DNA of 64,000 nucleotides. Source: Bacteroidota bacterium. GTDB taxonomy: Bacteria > Bacteroidota > Bacteroidia > Bacteroidales > Tenuifilaceae. The notes under the pieces are model-generated. The model was given only the letters and a program-made list of their open reading frames with translations. It was not told the DNA's origin and did no database searches. Location of the stretch: assembly GCA_029560875.1 (NCBI GenBank), contig JAKQKB010000159.1:34389-98388 (forward strand), in the 5' to 3' direction. The stretch's first letter is position 1. Every line of letters starts with the position of its first letter. A program made the position numbers and the translations under genes. Positions 20,044-29,838 of this stretch are shown here, in pieces.

Positions 20044-23000
20044 GTGAAACGCTACTTACTTGTTTTATTACTTCTCTCATTTTTTTTCACTGGAAACAGA
20101 TCGTATGGTCAGCTCTATAATTTTACCAATTATGGGTTAGAGCAAGGCCTTCCACAATCTACTGTTTTCTCAACTTGTTTGGATAGTAGAGGGTATTTGT
20201 GGGTAGGAACAGAAAGTGGGGTGGCTCGTTTTAACGGCGGCCAGTTTCAGGTTTTCGATAAAAGTTCTGGTTTACCTGGAAACATAACTCGAACCATTGT
20301 TGAGGGTACCGATGGCAACATCTGGGTTGGTACCGATAAAGGTATTGGCGTTTTCAATGGTAAAGTATGGAAAACGATTACTGCAAAGGATGGTTTAAAG
20401 GGTAGCGCCGTTACAAAACTGGTAAAGGATAAGGATGGAAAGATGTGGGTTGCCACCAGCGATTCGGGTATAAATATTATTACTCTTCGGGCAGATAGTA
20501 CTCTAATTGATTATATAAACGAAAGGAATGGTTTAGCGGCAAACTTTGTTCTCGATATTCTGCATAGTTCCGATGGTTCTACCTGGGTTGCAATGATTGG
20601 TGGTGCTAGTATTATAACATTCGTGGATGGCAAACCTAAAATTCAGAACCTCGAATCAATTGCATCAATCCCCAGTAATCTTTTTTCGTGTATTGCCGAG
20701 GATAAAAAAGGTGATATCTGGTTAGGAACTTTAGATGCAGGCGCTTTTCTTCTATCCAAGAAGAATAATAGATTTTCAGTTACACCTTATGGTGAGCAAA
20801 AGGGAATTGTCGATTCACGAATTTGGGATATATACTGCGATGTAGATAATCAGGTATGGTTTGGCACTAACGATAATGGCCTGTATCATTTAAAAAACAA
20901 TACCGTTATCAATATATCAACCAGAAATGGATTACCCGGAAATCTTGTTTTGAGCATTAATCGCGATAAAAATAGAAATCTTTGGATAGGGTCAATGAAT
21001 GGTTTATCGCTATTTCAGGGTTTTCACCTAGTGCATTTCACCCTCGACGATGGATTGCCCGGCAAGCAAGTGCTTGCATTAAAAGCCAACGCAGATAACT
21101 CTCTCTGGGTTGGTGGCGATGGAAAGGGGTTGGCAAAAGTTAGCGTACAGAATAATAAAATGACCTCCCAATTTTTTGGTCCAAATACCGGTTTTATTAG
21201 CACACAGGTAACTTCTGTTGATGTGGATAATTTTGGCAACCTCATACTTGGTACCCATGGCGACGGAATTGCAATTAAACAAACGGGTAAATTTAAGTAC
21301 CTCTCCAGTTACGATGGCTTAGCCGACGATAATATCAACTGTGTGTATTGGAATAATTTTGGTTCAATATATGCAGGAACAGATGTGGGGTACAACGAAA
21401 TTAAAAGTGATAAAATTTATACAATTAACGAGGCAAATGGTTTAATTCATCCTGAAGTTCAAACGGTTATTTCCGATTTAAAGGGTAATATTTGGATGGG
21501 TACTCTTGGTGGTTTAGCCAGTTTTCATCCAATTACTTGGAATTATCGCGACTTTAACGAAGCCGAAGGTTTAACTGATTTACGAATTCATGCTCTAGCT
21601 GTAGATAAACTCAATCAAATTTACATTGGTACCACCAGTGGAATTTTTAGGTATAATGCAAAGGCCGATACAATTGTTCCCCTATTGAGTAGTGAATTAA
21701 ATGCTAAAACTATTAATTCCCTTATTTTTTATAACGATACAGTTCTTATTGCCGGAACAACTCTGGGTTTTAATAAAGTTTTCTTCGATAAAGATTTCGG
21801 AAATCCTATAAAAGTAGTTAGTTACGATAAATCCAATGGATTCAAGTTTAGTGAAACCAAATTAAATGCTATTTGCAAGGATAATGGTAATAATATTTGG
21901 TTTGGAACTGTAAGCGGCTTAACCCGTTATCAGTCAGAACTTGAAGATACAATAAGGGAAACTCCCGTTGTTCATATTACTGAAATCCGACTTTCGTTCG
22001 AAAATGTTGATTGGACTTCAAAGGATCAATTGCTATCCAATTGGTACAACATTCCTGAAAAACTGAAGTTGAAGTATTTTCAGAATCATATAACCTTTGA
22101 TTTTGATGGAATTTATTTGTTGAACCCAGAGAAAGTAAAGTTCAGATATAAACTTGAACCTTTCGAAAAAAACTGGTCGCCGGCTAGTAATAGCAAAAGC
22201 GTTACTTATCCTGGGTTGAACGATGGAAAATACACATTTTATATAAGTGCCAGTTCGGATGGTGTTAATTGGTCTGCACCAATCACCTATAAGTTAACCG
22301 TTTCACCCCCATTCCGGAAAACACTTTGGTTCTATATTGTTTGCGTTATTGGATTTATAGTAGTGCTGATATTTTTTATTCGGTACCGCGAACGTAAACT
22401 GAGGAAGGAAAAGGAATACTTAGAGCAGGTTGTAAAAGAGCGCACAGCTGAGGTTGTTGCTCAAAAGGAACATATTGAGGAGCAGAAAGAGGAAATTACG
22501 GCAAGCATAACCTATGCCCGTAGAATTCAGCAGGCTGTATTACCCAACTTTGAAATTTTGTCGGAGAATACAAGCGATTGCTTTATTCTTTACAAACCCC
22601 GCGATATAGTCAGCGGCGATTTTTACTGGATTGGCAAAAGTGATAATTATTTAGTTGTTGCAGCAGCCGATTGTACGGGGCATGGCGTGCCCGGTGCTTT
22701 TATGAGCATGCTCGGAATTAGTTTTATGAATAAAATTGTTAATGAGCTTAAGGTTAATTTGCCCGAGCAAATTCTGAATCATATGCGTGCCAATGTTATT
22801 ACATCGCTTAAGCAGGGTAATTACGAGGGTACCACCAAGGATGGAATGGATATGGCACTTTGCATAATAAATCTCGACACACTTGAACTTACATTTTCTG
22901 GAGCTTATAATCCTGCCATAATAGTTGAAAATAATGAGGCTGTGGAACTTAAAGCCGACCGGATGCCCGTGGGTTTACACATCAAAATGGACGATTTTAC

Positions 23001-23259
23001 CCACGAAAAGTATCAGCTCAAAAAAGGCGATTGTGTTTATCTTTTCTCCGATGGTTTTCAGGATCAAATGGGTGGCCCCGATGGACGAAAGTTTATGCGT
23101 AAGAATCTTAGAGACCTCCTCGTTGCAATCAGCAGCAAACCATTTGCGGAGCAAAAGGAAGTACTTGAAAGCACAATAGAGAATTGGCAAAATTCATACC
23201 CCGTTAATGGAGGTGCTGAACAAATTGACGATATTTTGGTGCTCGGTTTTACGGTTTAA
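20044..23259 (+). CDS. Two-component-type beta-propeller sensor with PP2C (SpoIIE) phosphatase output
   Basis: 1071 residues from a GTG start at 20044. Signal peptide 1-23; then about a dozen Reg_prop blades (repeats of GLP...V..I..D..G..WIGT type) to about residue 640, expected to form two seven-bladed propellers; a Y_Y_Y domain (about 690-755); one membrane segment (about 760-782); a coiled coil with KERTAEVVAQKE; and a SpoIIE/PP2C serine phosphatase (about 840-1071) with metal-binding SGDFYW, ADCTGHGVPGAF, GMDMAL and the final DDILVLGF. The periplasmic part resembles the sensor of hybrid two-component systems, but the histidine kinase is replaced by a phosphatase. It should dephosphorylate a Ser/Thr-phosphorylated partner, not seen here, in response to an external ligand. 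It is the second gene of an operon with the caspase-like protein. Confidence 0.9.
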   Translation: MKRYLLVLLLLSFFFTGNRSYGQLYNFTNYGLEQGLPQSTVFSTCLDSRGYLWVGTESGVARFNGGQFQVFDKSSGLPGNITRTIVEGTDGNIWVGTDKGIGVFNGKVWKTITAKDGLKGSAVTKLVKDKDGKMWVATSDSGINIITLRADSTLIDYINERNGLAANFVLDILHSSDGSTWVAMIGGASIITFVDGKPKIQNLESIASIPSNLFSCIAEDKKGDIWLGTLDAGAFLLSKKNNRFSVTPYGEQKGIVDSRIWDIYCDVDNQVWFGTNDNGLYHLKNNTVINISTRNGLPGNLVLSINRDKNRNLWIGSMNGLSLFQGFHLVHFTLDDGLPGKQVLALKANADNSLWVGGDGKGLAKVSVQNNKMTSQFFGPNTGFISTQVTSVDVDNFGNLILGTHGDGIAIKQTGKFKYLSSYDGLADDNINCVYWNNFGSIYAGTDVGYNEIKSDKIYTINEANGLIHPEVQTVISDLKGNIWMGTLGGLASFHPITWNYRDFNEAEGLTDLRIHALAVDKLNQIYIGTTSGIFRYNAKADTIVPLLSSELNAKTINSLIFYNDTVLIAGTTLGFNKVFFDKDFGNPIKVVSYDKSNGFKFSETKLNAICKDNGNNIWFGTVSGLTRYQSELEDTIRETPVVHITEIRLSFENVDWTSKDQLLSNWYNIPEKLKLKYFQNHITFDFDGIYLLNPEKVKFRYKLEPFEKNWSPASNSKSVTYPGLNDGKYTFYISASSDGVNWSAPITYKLTVSPPFRKTLWFYIVCVIGFIVVLIFFIRYRERKLRKEKEYLEQVVKERTAEVVAQKEHIEEQKEEITASITYARRIQQAVLPNFEILSENTSDCFILYKPRDIVSGDFYWIGKSDNYLVVAAADCTGHGVPGAFMSMLGISFMNKIVNELKVNLPEQILNHMRANVITSLKQGNYEGTTKDGMDMALCIINLDTLELTFSGAYNPAIIVENNEAVELKADRMPVGLHIKMDDFTHEKYQLKKGDCVYLFSDGFQDQMGGPDGRKFMRKNLRDLLVAISSKPFAEQKEVLESTIENWQNSYPVNGGAEQIDDILVLGFTV

Positions 23260-23461
23260 CCTCATTTATTTTTTCAATTTTATCTCAATCATGCTACTTA
23301 TTAAAAAACTATTTCAGTTATAACGAAGTAGTGTTTTTAGCCATAAGAATATTCTGGTACAAGTTTTGACTCCAAAAAAGTATCGGTTTTAATAGAGTAT
23401 TTAGTTATAAACCCGTAACTTTCGGAGTGAATTTATAGAATTATTCAATTAATGGTTGATT

Positions 23462-23923
23462 ATGAGTATGATAATCCGATTATTGTTTTTATCAATATTT
23501 TTTCCACTTAATTTATTTTCGCAGGAGTGTGAGGGTAAATCTAAATCTATTTCTGATACTTTGTATAAAGAATGTGGCGTACGCGATATAATTCTGTCTG
23601 GTAAAGAGATAGATATAAAAGGTTACTTCAAAATAGTTGCTTATGAGGATTTAAATAAGCAATGTTGCGATGATATTTTAAATGCATTTAACAAACTTAA
23701 TGCTAGAAATAAAGTTACCCATACAATTTGGATTTTAGAAGAGGTTAAAAATCGTTCAACGGATATTCGCGAAAAAATATACTCAACCCTACTAAAGGTT
23801 AACTATCCTAAACCTGCATACCTCTTAAAACCAATGATTAATGGTTATTTTACTAACTACAGGGAACCAGAGGATTCTTTGGCTAAGCAGGTTAATGCGT
23901 TACACTGGAGTATGATTAAGTAA
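23462..23923 (+). CDS. Small secreted protein of unknown function
   Basis: 153 residues from ATG 23462. The frame can start at a TTG at 23456, but an ATG lies two codons inside. A signal peptide (IIRLLFLSIFFPLNLFSQ) is followed by a mature part with four cysteines: ECEG and ECGV near the start, then the adjacent pair in KQCCDDIL. Disulfides in the periplasm or outside are therefore likely. The middle is helical (ILNAFNKLNARNKVTHTIW). No family recognised. It stands 200 bp after the PP2C gene and 33 bp ahead of a lipoprotein on the same strand. Confidence 0.65.
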   Translation: MSMIIRLLFLSIFFPLNLFSQECEGKSKSISDTLYKECGVRDIILSGKEIDIKGYFKIVAYEDLNKQCCDDILNAFNKLNARNKVTHTIWILEEVKNRSTDIREKIYSTLLKVNYPKPAYLLKPMINGYFTNYREPEDSLAKQVNALHWSMIK

Positions 23924-23956
23924 TTCTAATGTATAATCAAAATAAAAACTTGTTAT

Positions 23957-24364
23957 ATGAAAAAACTAATACTTTGCTTGATTGCTTGTTTGTCAATCGC
24001 ATTAATGTTTACTTCTTGTGAAAAAGAAGAGTCTTTTGATGAATCATTGTTAATAGGAGAATGGAAAGGTATAGAACGTATACTTGACGAGGATCACGAA
24101 ATGCACTATAAGTATATGGGAAATCATACGGGTTTAATGTGGGATAAGAGTGCAGATATGACAGAGGAAGATGGGCAAGCGTTTAATTGGACTTTGGATA
24201 AATCAGACTTGACCCAGATACATTTATTTGAATTAAGCGGTGGTACTAATGTAACAAAAGTTTATACCGTTACTGAACTTACATCTACTTCTTTGAAATA
24301 TGAGGAGAGATTACCGAATTCTGTGGTCAAATATTCATATACAAAAGTAAATAATATTAGATAG
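23957..24364 (+). CDS. Lipocalin-like lipoprotein
   Basis: 135 residues. The N-terminus MKKLILCLIACLSIALMFTSC is a lipoprotein signal with the lipid-modified cysteine at position 21. The following EKEES is acidic, as in surface-exported lipoproteins of this phylum. The mature part begins with LLIGEWKGIER and continues in alternating beta strands (FNWTLDKSDLTQIHLF, VTKVYTVTELTSTSLKYEE), which fits the small lipocalin-like/DUF-type lipoproteins common in Bacteroidota. No ligand can be deduced. It is followed after 24 bp by the AsmA-like gene. Confidence 0.75.
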   Translation: MKKLILCLIACLSIALMFTSCEKEESFDESLLIGEWKGIERILDEDHEMHYKYMGNHTGLMWDKSADMTEEDGQAFNWTLDKSDLTQIHLFELSGGTNVTKVYTVTELTSTSLKYEERLPNSVVKYSYTKVNNIR

Positions 24365-24388
24365 CATAGTTTTTAATACACTTCAACA

Positions 24389-27300
24389 ATGAAAAAGGTT
24401 CTAAAAAAAGTTGCTATTGCAATTGTAATATTGTTATCTGTTGTTTTATTGATAATTGGTGTTGCTTTGTGGTTTGTTTTTACTCCTGAGCGATTAACCC
24501 CAATAGTCCGAAAGCAAGCAGCGCAATTTATAACCTGCAAGTCGGAGGTAGGAAGTGTGGAACTTACTTTTTTTAGTACATTTCCTCGTTTTGGTTTAAA
24601 GGTAAATCAGTTTGCGCTTATTAATCCAGTGCCTAATGCTAAATCGGATACACTGGTTTTTGTTGATGAACTTATTGGTGTTGTTGATGTAAAAGCTTAC
24701 TGGAAACATAACGATATAGTGCTTAATGAGTTAATTGTTCGTAATGGGGTTGTTAATGCTTTTATCGATAGTTTGGGAAAAACAAATTTCGACATAACGC
24801 CTCCTGATACCTTGCCTGTTGATACTGCTTCAACTCAGCAAGCATTTAAGTTGAATATCGAGAATGTTGTTTTAGATGGTATTAGTTTATCCTATATCGA
24901 TATGCAAAGCAAAATGCTTGCAGAGTTAAAGGACTTGAATGCGCAGTTATCTGGAACTATGGACTCTGTGAATCTTACTTCAAACCTAAGAGTTACTAAT
25001 AGTATAGTTACATTTATTATGGATAAGGAACCTTATCTAAATGATGCTAAAATAAAGTTGAAAATCCCATCTACAGTTGTGCTTTCTAAGAGTTTAGTTG
25101 AGTTTGGCGATTCGGAATTCTCAATTAACGATATCGATTTATTTTTTAAGGGTACCATTGAGGACGATTCAATTAATAAGCGGATTAATACAAACATTGA
25201 GTATAGAACCAATCAATTCTCTGTGCCAACTTTAATAGCATTAATACCACCTTCATTCCAATCTTATGTTGAGGGTATGACCTTGGAAGGAATGGCCACT
25301 TCCGATGGTAGAATTTCAGGTTCTTACTCTGCATCGGGGATGCCCTTAATGGATATTCATGTTGTTTATAAAGATGGAAACATCGCTTACAACGCTCTTC
25401 CTTGGCCGTTAAGCAATGCTCAAGGCGATTTTGTTTTCTACTCCGACTTAACTAACGATGATATTACTTATTTCCGTATTAATAAATTCAGTGCCAACAC
25501 ACCAAAGTCATCGTTTAGCACTAGCGGTAAAATAAACAACCTCTTCTCTGATATTTATATCGATTTAACCTCTGAAACTCAAGGGTTTAATATGGTAGAG
25601 GTGCTGCCATTTATCCCAAGCGATATGAAGGTCTCTCTGAAAGGCAATCTTGCTGGAAAGGTGAGGACAGCTTTTTCGATGTCGCAGATGGACAAACTAC
25701 TGATTGATAAAATGAAGATTTCTGGTTCAGTTAATCTCTCGGATTTTGATGTGCTATACGATAGCATTTATATGAAAACTGACAAATCCAAGGTTGAATT
25801 TTCCTTACCCAATCCCAATAAGGGAAACAAATTTTCACCATATCTCTATACAAAAATTCAAACCAAAAACCTTGATGCTGGAACTATTGATGGTTATAGG
25901 GCTGTTATTAATAATGGAACAATAGCATTGGAAACATCCGATGTTATGGACTCTACCAAATTACCTGATGTTACCTGTGTGTTTGAAGTAGATAAACTTG
26001 TGGCCTCTGCCGATACTATTAACATTGAGATATCGAACCCTAATGGTAAATTGGTAATGCTTTCCGAAAAGGGACTAAATAAGCAGGATGAGGTTACTCT
26101 CAGCTATAGTAGTAATGCAATAGCTGGAAATGCTGGCGAAAGTAGAGTATCTATTGGTAGGGCTGACCTTAGTGCCAATGTTATTAATTATTTAAAAGAG
26201 CCTAAAATAAAACTCGATTGTAATGCGGAAAGTTTTAAGGCCGAAATGGATGGCAATTCTGTTGATATGGGCAAATTTAAAATTGTTGCTGATATTGTAA
26301 ACGATTTATCACAAAAGGATACACTTCTGCAATGGATGCCAAAAGGTTTCATTAGTTTAGATAAAGGGTATATCAAAACATCGATGTTGAACAGTGCATT
26401 GGAAATACCCTCAATAAAAATGGATTTTTCACCTGAACTTTTAAATATAAAGGAAAGCAAACTAAGGATTGATAGCTCTGATTTTAGCCTCTCAGGGAGT
26501 TTAACAAATATGTTAGCATATTACAAAGGCGATTCTCTTCTTAAAGGCGATTTTACTTTTGTATCCAAGCAAACGGATGTGCTACAGCTGATGAGTCTTA
26601 CAAGTGGGATTGGTAATGAGGACGCAGACTCCTCTGCTAAAACAGTTGCTGATTCAACCGTTTCCACTGGGCCCTACATGGTTCCTAAAGGTGTAGATTT
26701 TACATTAAGGACAAAAATTGATAAAGCTTTCTTTGGTACTGAAATAGCTAGGGATATTAGCGGAGAGGTTAGAGTAAAGGATGGATTATTAGTCCTCGAC
26801 AATTTACTGTTTACAACGCCCGCATCTAAAATGCAGTTAACGGCGATGTACCGTACGCCAAGAAAAAACCATATTTATGCAGGATTTCATTACCATATGT
26901 TGGATATAAAAATTGAGGACTTGCTGAAAATGGTTCCCGACTTGGATTCTATAATGCCAATGCTTAAGTCGTTCAAGGGAAATGCGGAGTACCATCTTGC
27001 TGCTGAAACCTATTTAGATTCAACGTACAAACCAAAGGTTGCTACTCTTAGAGCAACATCATCAATTAGAGGGAATAATCTTGTTTTGATGGATGGGCAA
27101 ACTTTTACTGAGATAGCTAAAACATTAAAATTTACCAAAGGTGCAGAGAATAAGGTGGATAGTTTGTCGACTGAGTTCACTATTTTCAAGGATCAAATTG
27201 ATATTTATCCGTTTATGATTGTGATGAATAGATATAAAGCAGTAGTTGCAGGCCGGCATAATTTGGATATGAGTTTTAACTATAATATTTCTCTTCTTGA

Positions 27301-27487
27301 GAGTCCTTTGCCTGTTAAATTGTGCGTTAATGTGTCTGGTAATATGGAAGATTTGAAAATTAGACCGACTAAATGTAAATATGAAGATTTGAATCGTCCA
27401 GTTTCAAGAAATCTGCTACAAAAAAGACAAATGGAAATAAGACGGATGATTAGAGAGTCGCTTGTAAGTAAGGTTGTTAAGGAGTAA
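24389..27487 (+). CDS. AsmA-family inner-membrane/periplasmic protein
   Basis: 1032 residues with one N-terminal membrane anchor (about 7-31, VAIAIVILLSVVLLIIGVAL) followed by FTPERLTPIVRKQAAQFI, the typical AsmA opening. The long periplasmic part is made of repeated beta strands and ends in an AsmA-like C-terminal domain (about 780-1000). A basic tail (RRMIRESLVSKVVKE) closes it. AsmA-like proteins are thought to form beta-grooves that move phospholipids between membranes; that role here rests on family knowledge. The length suits the large Bacteroidota members. It forms a same-strand cluster with the lipoprotein before it and OsmC 30 bp after it. Confidence 0.85.
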   Translation: MKKVLKKVAIAIVILLSVVLLIIGVALWFVFTPERLTPIVRKQAAQFITCKSEVGSVELTFFSTFPRFGLKVNQFALINPVPNAKSDTLVFVDELIGVVDVKAYWKHNDIVLNELIVRNGVVNAFIDSLGKTNFDITPPDTLPVDTASTQQAFKLNIENVVLDGISLSYIDMQSKMLAELKDLNAQLSGTMDSVNLTSNLRVTNSIVTFIMDKEPYLNDAKIKLKIPSTVVLSKSLVEFGDSEFSINDIDLFFKGTIEDDSINKRINTNIEYRTNQFSVPTLIALIPPSFQSYVEGMTLEGMATSDGRISGSYSASGMPLMDIHVVYKDGNIAYNALPWPLSNAQGDFVFYSDLTNDDITYFRINKFSANTPKSSFSTSGKINNLFSDIYIDLTSETQGFNMVEVLPFIPSDMKVSLKGNLAGKVRTAFSMSQMDKLLIDKMKISGSVNLSDFDVLYDSIYMKTDKSKVEFSLPNPNKGNKFSPYLYTKIQTKNLDAGTIDGYRAVINNGTIALETSDVMDSTKLPDVTCVFEVDKLVASADTINIEISNPNGKLVMLSEKGLNKQDEVTLSYSSNAIAGNAGESRVSIGRADLSANVINYLKEPKIKLDCNAESFKAEMDGNSVDMGKFKIVADIVNDLSQKDTLLQWMPKGFISLDKGYIKTSMLNSALEIPSIKMDFSPELLNIKESKLRIDSSDFSLSGSLTNMLAYYKGDSLLKGDFTFVSKQTDVLQLMSLTSGIGNEDADSSAKTVADSTVSTGPYMVPKGVDFTLRTKIDKAFFGTEIARDISGEVRVKDGLLVLDNLLFTTPASKMQLTAMYRTPRKNHIYAGFHYHMLDIKIEDLLKMVPDLDSIMPMLKSFKGNAEYHLAAETYLDSTYKPKVATLRATSSIRGNNLVLMDGQTFTEIAKTLKFTKGAENKVDSLSTEFTIFKDQIDIYPFMIVMNRYKAVVAGRHNLDMSFNYNISLLESPLPVKLCVNVSGNMEDLKIRPTKCKYEDLNRPVSRNLLQKRQMEIRRMIRESLVSKVVKE

Positions 27488-27517
27488 ATTTAGAAATGCA
27501 AAATATCTTTTTTATAA

Positions 27518-27928
27518 ATGGAAACGTCAAGGATTATTTATTTAGGCGATTTGCGTACCGAGGCTGAGCATGTAAGGTCAGGGAACAAGTTAATTACCGA
27601 TGCTCCTGTTGATAACAATGGTAAAGGGGAGTTCTTTTCGCCAACGGATTTATTAGCCACATCGTTAGGCGCTTGTATGGTAACAATAATGGGTATGTCA
27701 GCCAAAACCCATGGGTTTAATATTGATGGCACAAAAATTAGTGTTCAAAAAATTATGGGTACTAATCCCCGCAGGGTGGTTGAGATTGTAATTGATTTGT
27801 ATTTTCCTCACAATAACTACTCCGCTAAAGAGAAGAAAATTATTGAGTTAGCAGCAAAGGAGTGCCCAGTGGCGCAGAGTTTGCATTCTGATTTGAAGCA
27901 AATAATTAATTTTCATTATGGAGAATAA
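27518..27928 (+). CDS. OsmC/Ohr-family protein
   Basis: 136 residues, the usual OsmC length. It has both conserved cysteines: C53 in SLGACMVT and about C116 in KECPVAQSL, with the SPTDLLATSLGAC motif preceding the first. Proteins of this family reduce organic hydroperoxides with a cysteine pair, acting in the cytoplasm. A second, divergent member lies at 62037-62459. The gene ends 3 bp before a strong bidirectional terminator shared with fabD on the other strand. Confidence 0.88.
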   Translation: METSRIIYLGDLRTEAEHVRSGNKLITDAPVDNNGKGEFFSPTDLLATSLGACMVTIMGMSAKTHGFNIDGTKISVQKIMGTNPRRVVEIVIDLYFPHNNYSAKEKKIIELAAKECPVAQSLHSDLKQIINFHYGE

Positions 27929-27930
27929 AA

Positions 27931-27957
27931 AAAAACGGGCAATGCCCGTTTTTTTTT
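27931..27957. terminator. Bidirectional intrinsic terminator (osmC / fabD)
   Basis: Perfect arms AAAAACGGGC (27931-27940) and GCCCGTTTTT (27944-27953) around an AAT loop, followed by a T run on the plus strand and preceded by an A run that serves the minus strand. It ends transcription of the convergent osmC and fabD genes. Confidence 0.9.
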
Positions 27958-27974
27958 ATTGCCAATATTTCTGA

Positions 27975-28859
27975 TTATAGCGTTTGCTTGCTTTCAGCAG
28001 CAACATTTCTATCAACTTTCTTAATTAAACCTTGAAGCACGTTGCCTGGGCCAAGTTCAACAAATGAAGTTGCACCATCGGCAAGCATATTCTTAGCGGT
28101 TTGTGTCCAGCGTACAGGCGCGGTTAGTTGCGCAATCAAATTTTTCTTAATTACCTCTGGGTCGCTGGTTGGCTTGGCATCAACGTTTTGGTAGATTGGA
28201 CAAATAGGCCTGTTAAAAGGTGTTGAGTTGATAGCTGCCTCCAGTTCTTGACGTGCTGGCTCCATCAGTGGAGAGTGGAATGCTCCACCCACAGCAAGTT
28301 TTAAGGCGCGTTTTGCTCCAGCCTCAGTAAGTTTTTGACAAGCAATGTCAATCCCTTTTATTGATCCAGAAATAACAAGTTGGCCAGGGCAGTTATAGTT
28401 TGCAGCAACAACAACTTCATTAATTGAGTTGCAAATCTCTTCTACTTTCTCATCTTCTAGTCCAAGAACAGCAGCCATGGTTGAAGGTTCTTTTTCGCAA
28501 GCTTTTTGCATGGCCATTGCGCGTGCAGAAACAAGTTTTAATCCATCCTCAAAACTTAATGCACCCGCTGCAACTAATGCAGAAAACTCACCCAAAGAGT
28601 GACCAGCCACCATTTCGGGTTTGAAATTGTTTCCTAAAACTTTCGATAGGATTACTGAATGTAAAAATATTGCAGGTTGGGTAACCTTTGTTTGCTTCAA
28701 ATCCTCGTCGGTACCTGCAAACATTAAATCAGTAATACGGAAACTAAGAATTTGATTGGCTTTCTCGAACATCTCCTTGGCAAGAGGTGAATTTTCGTAT
28801 AGGTCTTTACCCATACCTACAAATTGTGCTCCTTGACCTGGGAATACGTATGCTTTCAT
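27975..28859 (-). CDS. fabD: Malonyl-CoA:ACP transacylase
   Basis: 294 residues, cytoplasmic. Transfers the malonyl group from CoA to acyl carrier protein, which commits it to fatty acid elongation. Seen: the N-terminal FPGQGAQ loop; the nucleophile S88 in the elbow GHSLGEFSALVAAGAL; the conserved basic residue in SARAMAMQ (R113); H195 in GGAFHSPLM, the catalytic partner; and a C-terminal ELGPGNVLQGLIKK. Length and motif order match bacterial FabD. It is monocistronic here apart from an orphan gene 132 bp upstream on the same strand, and no other fab genes are near. Confidence 0.96.
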   Translation of the reverse strand: MKAYVFPGQGAQFVGMGKDLYENSPLAKEMFEKANQILSFRITDLMFAGTDEDLKQTKVTQPAIFLHSVILSKVLGNNFKPEMVAGHSLGEFSALVAAGALSFEDGLKLVSARAMAMQKACEKEPSTMAAVLGLEDEKVEEICNSINEVVVAANYNCPGQLVISGSIKGIDIACQKLTEAGAKRALKLAVGGAFHSPLMEPARQELEAAINSTPFNRPICPIYQNVDAKPTSDPEVIKKNLIAQLTAPVRWTQTAKNMLADGATSFVELGPGNVLQGLIKKVDRNVAAESKQTL

Positions 28860-28991
28860 AATTAATTGGTTAATGATTTAGCAGGGCAAATGTACGCCAA
28901 TTTTCAATACCTTCTATTGGGAATGGAATTTTCCTTTTAATAACATTTAAGGAGAATAGTCAATTGAGTTAATTGTCCAATGGGTTGTACT

Positions 28992-29588
28992 TTAATCCCA
29001 AACTAATTCATCAACAGGAATATTGTCCAGGATTTCGTTCTTGTCCGTAATCTCAATTTGCCCTAGGGTATTTATAGTAACTAAACTGTCGTAAAGTTTA
29101 TTTCCAACAAGTAAGCAAATAAGAACTGTAAATTGCTGATTGCGGAGTGAAACTACAGGTGGTTTAATAACTGACTCAATTTTTTCGAAAAGTTCATTGG
29201 AAGGCATCTGGTAAAAGTCGATATCCTCAATTGAAACAACTATGCTATATTTTTGATTGCACAAAGAAAGAGTGCTAAGAACAACTTTTAAGTATTCAAG
29301 GATATTCGTAACGGATAGTTTTGGTTTTTCAATTTGATTAGCAATATTCCAACTCTGCAAAGTACCATTAAGGTATATTGTATCAGTTCCGTTGTCTAGT
29401 ATATGGTACTGAACCAGTGGGGTAAAACTACAGTCGCAAATACGGTATAACCTAATGTTGGAATAAAAACTTAACTCAAATTCTTGGAGTGAACAGTTTT
29501 TGAGACTGATTATATGAGAACCAAATGTACAATTTACTTTGGCTATAAGCCTGTCAAGAAGTTTTTTGTTTTTTTCGTCTGGTTTCAT
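28992..29588 (-). CDS. Conserved-looking cytoplasmic protein of unknown function
   Basis: 198 residues without signal peptide or membrane segment. It has mixed alpha/beta composition, with beta-rich stretches (KYSIVVSIEDIDFYQM, FTVLICLLVGNKLYDSLVTI) and an acidic end (DNIPVDELVWD). There are five cysteines in the first half, without a metal-binding spacing. I do not recognise a family. It is transcribed toward fabD with a 132-bp gap, and its start ATG at 29586-29588 faces a 250-bp promoter region shared with the divergent beta-barrel gene. Confidence 0.6.
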   Translation of the reverse strand: MKPDEKNKKLLDRLIAKVNCTFGSHIISLKNCSLQEFELSFYSNIRLYRICDCSFTPLVQYHILDNGTDTIYLNGTLQSWNIANQIEKPKLSVTNILEYLKVVLSTLSLCNQKYSIVVSIEDIDFYQMPSNELFEKIESVIKPPVVSLRNQQFTVLICLLVGNKLYDSLVTINTLGQIEITDKNEILDNIPVDELVWD

Positions 29589-29772
29589 ATATTTTCCATA
29601 TGTAATTCAACTAGTTGCAATTATATGTAAAAAAAGCAACTTAAGTCAACATTTAAATTGTTAAAGTTGTAGCGCTTTTTGGCGCAGAAATGTTGAATTA
29701 TTTGTAATTTAAGGCTAAGATAATCAGTGAAATAGTTATCAACAGTTGTTTAAACTATTGTTGGAATTGTTT

Positions 29773-29801
29773 TTTGAACTATCTAATTTGTTGTAAATTT
29801 G
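29773..29801 (+). promoter_or_regulatory. Predicted Bacteroidota-type promoter
   Basis: TTTG at 29773-29776 and TAAATTTG at 29794-29801, an exact match to the TAnnTTTG -7 consensus, lie 17 bp apart. The gene start follows 37 bp downstream at 29839. This fits the promoter pattern described for Bacteroides and Flavobacterium sigma factors and should drive the beta-barrel gene. Confidence 0.55.
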
Positions 29802-29838
29802 TACAAACAAAAATTTATTAATTAACAAATAGATAGAG

